From NCBI GenBank assembly GCA_003135475.1, contig PLBW01000063.1:1-35208 (forward strand): a stretch of 35,208 bases of DNA. Reading direction: 5' to 3'. Below the pieces are notes generated by a model. That model saw only the letters and a list, made by a program, of their open reading frames with translations, was not told the DNA's origin and did no database searches. This DNA comes from Acidobacteriaceae bacterium. GTDB lineage: Bacteria > Acidobacteriota > Terriglobia > Terriglobales > Acidobacteriaceae. Numbering within the stretch: the first letter of the stretch is position 1; every line of letters begins with the position of its first letter. A program made the translations under genes and the position numbers. This document shows positions 22,834 to 29,598 of the stretch, in pieces.

Positions 22834-23238
22834 GATCAAGAGTTGAAAACTCCGAGTCTTACGCCAGCGGTAGTGGGCAAAGTCGCGGTCGAGAGTGAGA
22901 ATTTCTCCCGTATTCAGTTCGTCTGCGAGATGAACCAGGCAAGCATCTGCGAAGTCCGCTGGCTGGTCTGAATACTTCCGCATGATTTTTCGAACCGGAG
23001 TGGCGGCGCGCGAAAGCTGAAATGGAATCAGGAAAACGCCCCGCGCGACGTTCTCCAGGACCGCCTCAGCCGCCCCGGAGAGATTGCGCAGCAAATAACA
23101 GCTCTCCGCAATCACCGCCTCGCAGGTCACCAACGGTCTTCCCAAACTAGTCACAACGTCGGCGCATTGGGGGTGATGTCTCTCGCTTCGGTCCAACAGA
23201 GCAACGACCACTCCAGTGTCGAGGAGCACCGGCTTCAT
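22822..23238 (-). CDS. PIN-domain toxin, VapC type
   Basis: The 138-residue protein is a PIN-domain ribonuclease; VapC toxins cut tRNA or rRNA and stop translation. The acidic metal-binding set is present: D7 (LLDTGVVVALLD), E45 (VIAESCYLL), D98 (DFADACLVHLAD) and D117/D119 (LTLDRDF). The antitoxin gene is just upstream: its TGA overlaps this ATG (23235-23238), as is usual in type II pairs. The toxin's stop is inside a decamer repeat. Whether the pair is active cannot be told. Confidence 0.92.
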   Translation of the reverse strand: MKPVLLDTGVVVALLDRSERHHPQCADVVTSLGRPLVTCEAVIAESCYLLRNLSGAAEAVLENVARGVFLIPFQLSRAATPVRKIMRKYSDQPADFADACLVHLADELNTGEILTLDRDFAHYRWRKTRSFQLLIDLE

Positions 23239-23465
23239 CGCCCGAATCCCTTCAAGTGCCGTTTATTGGAGCCGAGGTCAGAAACGTTCGAGGCGAAGCG
23301 CCCAATGCCAATTACCTTCCTTCTCGAAGTTGTGCCATAACAGGCCGCGAGCAGGCGCAGCCCCTCGCGCACCACCCGCGATGGGCTCCAGTCGAGCCGC
23401 CGCACCAGGCTCTCTAAAGCCGCCCGGGCTTCGCGGTCCAGCCGCGCCTGTACGTTTGCCTTCAC
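23235..23465 (-). CDS. Ribbon-helix-helix antitoxin, VapB-like
   Basis: The 76-residue protein opens KANVQARLD, the DNA-contacting strand, followed by REARAALESLVRRLDWSPSR and VVREGLRLLAACY, the two helices of a ribbon-helix-helix domain. The C-terminus (GRFASNVSDLGSNKRHLKGF) would wrap the toxin. I choose GTG at 23463-23465 because the domain starts there; a TTG at 23483 would lie in the operator. TACAAT at 23472-23477 (minus) ends 6 bases before the GTG, so the mRNA may be leaderless. The pair should repress its own promoter through the inverted repeat at 23474-23500. Confidence 0.85.
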   Translation of the reverse strand: MKANVQARLDREARAALESLVRRLDWSPSRVVREGLRLLAACYGTTSRRKVIGIGRFASNVSDLGSNKRHLKGFGR

Positions 23466-23473
23466 AACGCCAT

Positions 23474-23500
23474 TGTAATACAAACTGCAAATGTATTACA
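23474..23500 (-). promoter_or_regulatory. Operator of the VapBC-like operon
   Basis: A perfect inverted repeat TGTAATACA (23474-23482) / TGTATTACA (23492-23500) with a 9-base spacer overlaps the likely -10 TACAAT (minus, 23472-23477). This is where a ribbon-helix-helix antitoxin would bind to block transcription. Confidence 0.8.
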
Positions 23501-23540
23501 CATCTAATGGCACGCAATTGGGTTGGCGGTCGCTTTGTTC

Positions 23541-24041
23541 TTATCGGGTGTACTGCCTGATGTCCTCCGCCGCGTTCGGATACTGCTCAATCAAATGCTC
23601 GCGATCGCCATTTTCATAATCGGCGTAATCGAAGCCGGGGGACATGGTTGTTCCCATGAGCGCGAACTTCCCGCCGGGTGCGAGCTTGCATCCCTGCCAG
23701 ATGCCTCCACGAACCACGACTTGCGGCTGCTGTCCGCCGGCGAGGTCGCTTCCCAGCGTGATCATCTGCGAGTTTCCGTCGGGCAGCAACTGCAGCATAA
23801 TCGCGGGATCGCCAAGATAGAAGTGGAAGACCTCCGAGCCGGGCAGCCGATGCAGCGCCGAGAACGTCTCCGGCGTAATCATGTAGTAGATCGCCGTGCC
23901 GATGGAGCGTGGACCGCGAATGCCTTCAGGCAGGTGTTCCGCCGCGACGTTCCAGCGTGAGCGATAGGTTTCACGAAAGAAGCCGCCCTCAATTGCCAGC
24001 GGTTGCAGTTGCAGCAGTTGTTTGACCTCATCCGCAGTCAT
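23541..24041 (-). CDS. Cupin DUF985 family protein
   Basis: The 166-residue protein is a single-domain cupin of the DUF985 group: EGGFFRETYRS, AIYYMITPETFSALHRL, EVFHFYLGDPAIMLQLLPDG, and the later VVRGGIWQGCKL and GTTMSPGFDYADYE. The conserved His and Glu in strands (SALHRLPGSEVFHFY) could bind metal or a sugar-like ligand. Function of the family is not settled. ATG 24041 starts directly at the conserved MTADEVKQLL; no Shine-Dalgarno is seen. It is followed by the toxin-antitoxin pair in the same direction but with its own spacing. Confidence 0.92.
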   Translation of the reverse strand: MTADEVKQLLQLQPLAIEGGFFRETYRSRWNVAAEHLPEGIRGPRSIGTAIYYMITPETFSALHRLPGSEVFHFYLGDPAIMLQLLPDGNSQMITLGSDLAGGQQPQVVVRGGIWQGCKLAPGGKFALMGTTMSPGFDYADYENGDREHLIEQYPNAAEDIRQYTR

Positions 24042-24145
24042 TGTGGGAACAGCGTATCACTCCCCACAGAGTGAAACGCTAACCGTACTTTGTAGTCAGA
24101 TAATCGAGGCTGAGTTTGCGCCGGCTCGTTTCCACCACGGCTTCT

Positions 24146-24619
24146 TCAGTCGAGATCGAGTCCTCCATCGGCAAACATCGCAGCCGCGATCTGTTGCGGA
24201 CAAAGCTGGTACCTTCCCCCCGCCATGGCTTGTTTCAGCGAATCCACCCGCTGCTGCCGGATGTCTGGAACCTCGTCCAGGCGTGTCTTCAAGGTCTGGA
24301 CCGCCACGCTCCAGGTAAACAGATGGGTCACAGCTTCAGCATCGGCGGTCATGTCCTGGCCATTACTCCCGGCGCGCGTGCTGCGGTCCAGCGCCGGCAT
24401 GGCTTGCGGATTTAACAGGCTGCCGAAAAATAGGTCCCAACGGGTGTCGTGAAGCGGCGCATCTTCCGATGTGCCATTAAGCGCTTTGCTTTTGCCATTT
24501 TGGGCGGGCGAACCGGGGTCCCCGACGGGCGCAGTTTTCGCGCTGGTTGGGGTAAAGTTCAGCCCGCTGGAGATCTGCTTTTGGCACTTTTTCAGCAGGC
24601 TCTTTAAGTCAAATGTCAT
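24146..24619 (-). CDS. flgM: Anti-sigma-28 factor FlgM-like
   Basis: The 157-residue protein ends in the FlgM pattern: RVDSLKQAMAGGRYQLCPQQIAAAMF, the helices that bind sigma-28. FlgM holds FliA until the flagellar hook is complete and is then exported. The N-terminal two-thirds is low-complexity and probably disordered, as in FlgM, but longer than usual (about 100 residues). ATG 24619 has AGGAG 5 bases upstream. A near-perfect sigma-28 promoter lies at 24654-24680, and fliA is just upstream in the same direction. The pair would form a feedback loop. Confidence 0.8.
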   Translation of the reverse strand: MTFDLKSLLKKCQKQISSGLNFTPTSAKTAPVGDPGSPAQNGKSKALNGTSEDAPLHDTRWDLFFGSLLNPQAMPALDRSTRAGSNGQDMTADAEAVTHLFTWSVAVQTLKTRLDEVPDIRQQRVDSLKQAMAGGRYQLCPQQIAAAMFADGGLDLD

Positions 24620-24653
24620 CCCAGCTCCTCGTGCTATGTCCCCTGCAATTGAG

Positions 24654-24680
24654 TGATCGGCAGTAGTTAAGAAAACTTTA
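24654..24680 (-). promoter_or_regulatory. Sigma-28 (FliA) promoter of flgM
   Basis: On the minus strand TAAAGTTT (24673-24680), 11 bases, then GCCGATCA (24654-24661). The enterobacterial FliA consensus is TAAAGTTT-N11-GCCGATAA, so 15 of 16 bases match with exact spacing. It lies 35 bases upstream of the flgM start. Confidence 0.88.
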
Positions 24681-24766
24681 ATCTTCTTGTGCGAATTTCT
24701 TGCCGCCTGCTGATCGTCCCAGCCGTACCTATAGATTCCTCGCTCCGTCGAGAATCAATCACTACG

Positions 24767-24795
24767 CTTCGGCTTCACTCCGGGCAGGCTCCGGC
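24767..24795. repeat. Dispersed 29-base repeat, second copy
   Basis: This sequence matches 140-168 in 26 of 29 positions in the same orientation (common core GGGCAGGCTCCGGC). It lies in the 272-base gap between fliA and flgM, upstream of the sigma-28 promoter. Confidence 0.6.
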
Positions 24796-24891
24796 ACTCA
24801 GGACACAGAGTTTTCGGTTTCTATCGGGTTTTCTCCGTGTCTCCGTGGTTGACTTTCATCCGTATAGTTGGGTCGAAACCCCAGCTGACAC

Positions 24892-25704
24892 TCAGGAGCT
24901 CTTCCACATCCCCACCTGCGGGGTAGCGGCGTGAACGGACGCGGTGAGAGCGGCGGCGCGACTTTGGGCACTGTCCAGGCTGACCCGCAGCCGCGCCACC
25001 GCCATGGAATGAATCTGCGAGACGCGCGATTCTCCCACTCCCAGCACCGCTCCTACCTCCTTCATGGTGAGCTCTTCCTGGTAATACAGGGCGAGCACTT
25101 GCTGTTCGCGCGGCGGCAACTCTGCAATCGCATCCGCCAGCAACTGCCGACGCTCTCCCTGCAAGCAGAGAAACAGAGGATCCTGGTTGGCGGGCCCCGG
25201 AAGATTTTGCCCGAGATCGGTTTCCCGCCCATCTTCCAGCGATACGATCTGCAGGCTGCCTACCTCGAGGCCGCGAATTTCGTCCAGCAGGTGCTGAAAT
25301 TCCTCCAGGGTCATGCCCATGGCCAGCGCCAGCTCGGGCTCGGTGGCCGAGCGGCCCAGTTCGGTCTGCAACTTCTGCGTGGTGGTTTCCAGGCGGCGGG
25401 CTTTGCGGCGCAGGTCGCGCGGACTCCAGTCCATGTCCCGCAGACTGTCCAGAATGGCTCCCCGGATACGGAACTTGGCATAGGAGGCGAAGCGCACCTT
25501 CTTATCCGGGTTGAACTTGTGCACGGCGTCGATCAGGCCCACGATGCCAGCATGCAGAAGATCGTCGAAAGGAACGTGCTGCGGCAGCCGCTCGTGGATG
25601 CGACGTGCGATGTATTTTACCTGCGGCAGTTCTTCCAGCAGGAGCTCGTCCGTCATCTCAGCAGCCGGTTCACTAATCTGCTCGTAAGGGTGGGGCGCAA
25701 TCAT
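24892..25704 (-). CDS. fliA: Sigma-28 factor FliA/WhiG type
   Basis: The 270-residue sigma factor directs late flagellar and chemotaxis genes. Region 2 (about 25-100) contains DDLLHAGIVGLIDAVHKFNP, VRFASYAKFRIRGAILDSLR and DWSPRDLRRKARR; region 3 follows (LGRSATEPELALAMGMTLEE); region 4 (about 195-250) has LPPREQQVLALYYQEELTMK and the helix-turn-helix GAVLGVGESRVSQIHSMAVA. Length is slightly above the E. coli protein. ATG 25704 has GGAGG 4 bases upstream. The gene is the first of the pair fliA-flgM, and its product should read the flgM promoter. No flagellar structural genes are in the window, so the regulon must lie elsewhere. Confidence 0.95.
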   Translation of the reverse strand: MIAPHPYEQISEPAAEMTDELLLEELPQVKYIARRIHERLPQHVPFDDLLHAGIVGLIDAVHKFNPDKKVRFASYAKFRIRGAILDSLRDMDWSPRDLRRKARRLETTTQKLQTELGRSATEPELALAMGMTLEEFQHLLDEIRGLEVGSLQIVSLEDGRETDLGQNLPGPANQDPLFLCLQGERRQLLADAIAELPPREQQVLALYYQEELTMKEVGAVLGVGESRVSQIHSMAVARLRVSLDSAQSRAAALTASVHAATPQVGMWKSS

Positions 25705-25949
25705 GTCTCCTCCTTATCGAATCATTTCGACGACTGCACCGGCAGCACTGGGGGATAGTTGTCCGGGCGCCTCGACGGCGTCCGCGTCAAATCTCAGCAG
25801 GACTACGCAATGGTCGTCACAAAGACCGTTGTAGTCCGCCAACCTTAGAAATGGATTAGTAGGGAATTAGAAGTTTCTAGGAAACTGAAGAACTCTCGCG
25901 ATGCCGACGAAATATGCCCGTTGAGCCAGATCGCGCAGTCTGCCGTCGC

Positions 25950-26618
25950 TCAACCAATGCAGGGCAATCGCACAATCCAGACTCCGGGAAGGCCAGGGGA
26001 CGCGCCCCATATCAGGTCACCGCCAACCGCGCAAAAGGTTCGGCGGGCAATTTCCAGCTCACCGTTCCAATCAGGCTCGCAGCAATCGTCAGACGGCGCG
26101 GCATCAACGCGGGCCCCGCATCCCGCGATGCAGATCTCCACCTGCTGTTGGTCCTTGCGCTCTCCGCGCATGCTGAGACCGTGACTCGGGGAAGGGCAGC
26201 GGAGCAGGAACTCCAGGAGATAGAAGAAGCCGCGCACCAGCTTGGCTTCATTCGCTGCCACCTTCACCGCTGCGCAGGTCAGCTCAAAGGACCGTCCCGC
26301 GGACTCAAACAGGGGAAGTATATCCTCGCGCAGTTGCTGCAAAAGCCGATCGAGCGCAAGCGGCGCAGAAGTATCGCCGGCATCTTCCGCGTCGCTCAAT
26401 TCGCGCAGCAGCAGCAACCGCTGACGCAGCCGTTCGGCGTTTTGCAGGGCGGCTTCCACGCTGGCGCGAAATTCCTCGAGGGTTTGGTCGCGCACCAATG
26501 CGAGTTCCAGCGAGCACTGCAGAGCGGTGAGCGGCTGGCTGAGATCGTGAAACACGTTGGACGCGAAATCGCGGCGCGGAGCAAGCTCTGTGGCGGAGGC
26601 TGCGGCAGACGCGCTCAC
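25950..26618 (-). CDS. Degenerate histidine kinase, HisKA plus ATPase remnant
   Basis: The 222-residue protein has a dimerisation helix with FASNVFHDLSQPLTALQCSL and phospho-acceptor H24, but no sensor domain or membrane helix. The second half should be the ATP-binding domain, yet I find no N-box or clear glycine boxes; instead VKVAANEAKLVRGFFYLLEF and GDLIWGASPGLPGVW. It may therefore work as a phosphatase or phosphotransfer protein, somewhat like ChpT, rather than a kinase. The GTG start at 26616-26618 overlaps the TGA of the response regulator gene, so the two are coupled. Confidence 0.75.
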   Translation of the reverse strand: MSASAAASATELAPRRDFASNVFHDLSQPLTALQCSLELALVRDQTLEEFRASVEAALQNAERLRQRLLLLRELSDAEDAGDTSAPLALDRLLQQLREDILPLFESAGRSFELTCAAVKVAANEAKLVRGFFYLLEFLLRCPSPSHGLSMRGERKDQQQVEICIAGCGARVDAAPSDDCCEPDWNGELEIARRTFCAVGGDLIWGASPGLPGVWIVRLPCIG

Positions 26619-27301
26619 ATCGGCGCCCCGGCGTGGCAGCTCATTTCGTATCCCACACCGCGGACCGTGTGAATGAGATGGGGTACGTATTCACCATCCA
26701 CCTTCTTGCGCAGGTAGTTGATATAAACATCGACGATGTTGGTGGTGGTATCGAACGACAGGTTCCACACGTGCTCCACGATCATGGCACGGGTGATGCG
26801 GCGGCCCGCATTGCGCATGAGGTATTCAAGCAGGGCAAATTCTTTCGAAGTAAGCTCGATGCGCTTGCCGGCACGTTCCACCTTGCGTTCCACGCGATCG
26901 AGTTCCAGGTCGGCGAGTCGCAACACCGTCTCAACGGTTTGCGGGCCGCGGCGCAGCAGCGCCCGCACCCGCGCCGAAAGCTCGGTGAAGGAAAACGGTT
27001 TGATGAGGCAATCGTCGGCGCCGGTGTCGAGCGATTGCACCCGGTCTTCCACCCGGCTGCGCGCGGTGAGCACCAGCACCGGAAGCGACGGTTTCTTGGG
27101 ACGCACGGCGTTCAGCACGCCTATGCCGTCGAGCTTGGGAAGATTCAGATCGAGGATGAGCAGATCGTATTCGCTTTCCAAGGCCATCTGCCGGGCCTGT
27201 TCACCATCGGGCGCGACATCAACCGCATAGTGTTCCGCCTCCAGGCCCTTGCGGAGAAAGCTGGCGAGCGAAGCGTCGTCTTCCACAACCAGGATGCGCA
27301 T
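26615..27301 (-). CDS. OmpR/PhoB-type response regulator
   Basis: The 228-residue protein has a receiver (1-120) with the acidic pocket E7-D8-D9, phospho-acceptor D51 (LLILDLNLP), T79 and K101 (LIKPF), then a winged helix DNA-binding domain (about 128-225: LTSKEFALLEYLMRNAGRRI, TTTNIVDVYINYLRKKVDG, IHTVRGVGYEM). It should act as a DNA-binding switch with the coupled histidine-kinase-like protein. ATG 27301 has AAGG 7 bases upstream. GGTWACC-type sequences and a palindrome upstream may be its binding sites. Confidence 0.95.
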   Translation of the reverse strand: MRILVVEDDASLASFLRKGLEAEHYAVDVAPDGEQARQMALESEYDLLILDLNLPKLDGIGVLNAVRPKKPSLPVLVLTARSRVEDRVQSLDTGADDCLIKPFSFTELSARVRALLRRGPQTVETVLRLADLELDRVERKVERAGKRIELTSKEFALLEYLMRNAGRRITRAMIVEHVWNLSFDTTTNIVDVYINYLRKKVDGEYVPHLIHTVRGVGYEMSCHAGAPM

Positions 27302-27315
27302 ACCGTGACCTTGGC

Positions 27316-27458
27316 CAGTAACCAACCAATGGTTACCATGATCTTCGTCTTTTCCACAGGGCTCGTCAACATATCTCCGATCTCTGACAAGGCACGTTGT
27401 GCCGATTCAGGAAGGACCATATTGGACTGGTAACCAGTGAAGGGATGACGAAGATCAT
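27316..27458. promoter_or_regulatory. Possible operator cluster between regulator and 81-residue gene
   Basis: It contains a perfect 12-base inverted pair ATGATCTTCGTC (27338-27349) / GACGAAGATCAT (27447-27458), a perfect 13-base palindrome ACTGGTAACCAGT (27426-27438), and further GGTTACC (27331-27337) and CCAGTAACC (27316-27324) motifs. The spacing suits a looped or paired binding arrangement. Confidence 0.45.
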
Positions 27459-27546
27459 GCGCGTAAGGCTGTCACATTGCGTTGTGAGGGTGATGGGATT
27501 GAGGATCGCGCGCGATTTTTGCGTCGTGGAATCATTCCCGCGGCGC

Positions 27547-27552
27547 TATAAT
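27547..27552 (+). promoter_or_regulatory. -10 element of the 81-residue gene
   Basis: TATAAT ends 6 bases before the ATG, which would put the transcript start at or next to the start codon. No clear -35 is seen at 17 bases. Confidence 0.6.
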
Positions 27553-27558
27553 TCCATT

Positions 27559-27804
27559 ATGGCACGTGGTTGGGAAAGTAAATCTGTAGAAGCTCAAATA
27601 GAAGAGTCTGATTCCGAACCCTCCCTTAGCGAAACCCGCTCCTGCTCTGCTGAAGAAATGCAACTCCAGATGAAGAAAGCTGACCTCGAGCTTTCGCGCA
27701 AGCTGGTCCTTCAGCAAATGGAGCGGAGCGACAGCGAGCGTTATTCCGAGTTGCTGCGCCGAACGCTGGCCGGCCTCGACGCGCAAATCGCCGCCCTGGG
27801 CTGA
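27559..27804 (+). CDS. Small acidic conserved hypothetical protein
   Basis: The 81-residue protein begins MARGWESKSVEAQIEESDSE, a start I associate with small hypothetical proteins of Acidobacteria. A Ser/Glu-rich acidic part is followed by a charged helix (AEEMQLQMKKADLELSRKLV, then QQMERSDSERYSELLRRTLA), probably a coiled coil. No cysteine cluster, signal or membrane helix. The start is fixed by TATAAT 6 bases before the ATG and by the family start. The regulator gene diverges from it. Function is unknown. Confidence 0.75.
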   Translation: MARGWESKSVEAQIEESDSEPSLSETRSCSAEEMQLQMKKADLELSRKLVLQQMERSDSERYSELLRRTLAGLDAQIAALG

Positions 27805-27951
27805 TTGGCGGCTGGTCAGGTGTTGCCTTCTTGAAGGAGTTACCTCGTCTGGAGAAGGGCTATGCCGCGACTCGCGGCCGGTCGAAGCAGCCCTGCACGA
27901 GTCGAAATCTAAAACACTTTGAATGCAATTTGCGAAAGGTCACGCCAACCT

Positions 27952-29484
27952 CTAGGCGTTGACCGGTTCAACCGTTTCCGACTTAGCGCCGGGATTGGAC
28001 GTTCCACTGGTAGGCGGAGGGGTTAACCCGTCTCCCTGTTGCTTACGCGACTCCTGCACGGAACGATTGCGCGCCGCGCGCAGCTTGAGGAACGATTTGG
28101 CTTCGGTGTAGAGGCGCTTGCGGTCGGTAGAATTGAACGCCGCTCTCTTCACGATCCGGAAAATCGCCTTGGGGCGGAAGTAGTACTCGTCGTAGAAACG
28201 GTGCACCATTTCCAGGATATAGTCGCGAGAAATCCCCGGATACTCAATCATGGCGACCTGGTGTCCCATATCGTCCACCATCTGGGAGCCTTCGGCCTTA
28301 AGGAATCCGTTTGCTTTGGCGTAATCGTAAAGTTCCGTTCCCGGATAGGCGTGCGCCAGCGATACCTGAATGGTGTCCACATCCAGCTCCTTCGCGAAAT
28401 CGATCGTGCGCCGGATAGTCTCTTTGGTCTCGCCAGGCAGACCGAGGATGAAGTCGCCGTGTACTATGAGCCCGAGCTTCTTGCAGTCCCGGGTGAAGTC
28501 CCGCGCCCGTTGCACGGTCGCGCCCTTCTTGATGTTCTTGAGAATTTGCTGATCGCCCGACTCGTAGCCCACGATCAACAGCCGGCAGCCGGCCTCTTTC
28601 ATCGCCTTCAACGTTTCGTAATCGGTGGTGACGCGCGAGGTGCAAGACCAGGTCAGGTTCAACGGCTTCAGCTTGGTACAAAGTTCGATGGTGCGCGCCT
28701 TCTGAATGTTGAAGGTGTCGTCGTCGAAGAAAAACTCTTTCACCCACGGCCAATATTCCTTGGCCTTGGCCATCTCTGCGGCCACCTTGTCGGTCGAACG
28801 TTTGCGCCAGGGGTGTCCGCTGAGGGTCTGCGGCCACAAGCAGAACGTGCACTGCGCCGGGCAGCCGCGCGTGGTGTACAGCGAGACGAAGGGATAGAGC
28901 AGGAATGGGACGTTGTAGCGACGAGGATCGATGTCGCGCTTATACACATCCACCACGTCAGGCAAAGCATCCAGATCGGCCACTGCCGGGCGGTCGGCGT
29001 TGTGCAGTATCTGGCCATTCGGCCCACGATACGAAACGCCCAGAATCTCACTCAACGGCTTGCCATTCGCATACTCGACTACGGCGTAATCGAACTCCCG
29101 GCGCACTACGAAATCGAGCGCCGTGCCTTCCTGGAGAGACGCCTCCGGCAGGGTGGTTACGTGCGGTCCCACGAAGGCGATCTTCAGATTGGGATTGGCC
29201 GCCTTCATGGCAGCCGCCAGCTTGATGTCACCTTGAAAGCCCGGCGTGCTGGTAAACAGAACCAGGAATTCGTAATCCCTTCCAATTTGGATGGTCTCTT
29301 GCGCCGTCACCTTATGCGGAGAAGCGTCGAGCAGACGGGAGCCCTCCAGCATGCCTGCCGGGTAAGCCAGCCAGACCGGGTACCAATAGGACTCGATCTC
29401 GCGCGTGGCTGGCCAGCGCGAACTGGCGCCGCCGTCATAGTTCTCAAACGAAGGGGGATTCAATAACAGAGTTTTCAAAGGCAT
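27952..29484 (-). CDS. hpnJ: Hopanoid-associated radical SAM protein HpnJ
   Basis: The 510-residue protein combines an N-terminal B12-binding-type domain (NPPSFENYDGGASSRWPATR; 1-180) with a radical SAM domain carrying CxxxCxxC (C208, C212, C215 in TRGCPAQCTFCLW), and a C-terminal tail. The opening NPPSFENYDGGASSRWPATR, then YPVWLAYPA, is the HpnJ pattern. HpnJ is needed for the cyclitol ether head group of bacteriohopanetetrol, by ring contraction of the sugar. Partners HpnH, HpnI and HpnK are not in the window. The start ATG 29484 lacks a clear Shine-Dalgarno. The C-terminal 35 residues are Gly/Pro/Thr-rich and probably disordered. Confidence 0.9.
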   Translation of the reverse strand: MPLKTLLLNPPSFENYDGGASSRWPATREIESYWYPVWLAYPAGMLEGSRLLDASPHKVTAQETIQIGRDYEFLVLFTSTPGFQGDIKLAAAMKAANPNLKIAFVGPHVTTLPEASLQEGTALDFVVRREFDYAVVEYANGKPLSEILGVSYRGPNGQILHNADRPAVADLDALPDVVDVYKRDIDPRRYNVPFLLYPFVSLYTTRGCPAQCTFCLWPQTLSGHPWRKRSTDKVAAEMAKAKEYWPWVKEFFFDDDTFNIQKARTIELCTKLKPLNLTWSCTSRVTTDYETLKAMKEAGCRLLIVGYESGDQQILKNIKKGATVQRARDFTRDCKKLGLIVHGDFILGLPGETKETIRRTIDFAKELDVDTIQVSLAHAYPGTELYDYAKANGFLKAEGSQMVDDMGHQVAMIEYPGISRDYILEMVHRFYDEYYFRPKAIFRIVKRAAFNSTDRKRLYTEAKSFLKLRAARNRSVQESRKQQGDGLTPPPTSGTSNPGAKSETVEPVNA

Positions 29485-29598
29485 AGGATTAACTATCGTA
29501 TCACCTGCCGCTTGCTGGCGGAACTTCTTACCTATGTTTCGGTTAGATACATTTCACCGCCAGCGGGATACATTTTATGGCTGGCAGCGAACAGTTGA

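Noticed and set aside
28039-29466. 475-codon plus-strand frame opposite hpnJ
   Set aside because: It mirrors the hpnJ gene; the radical SAM cysteines and domain order on the minus strand decide the call.
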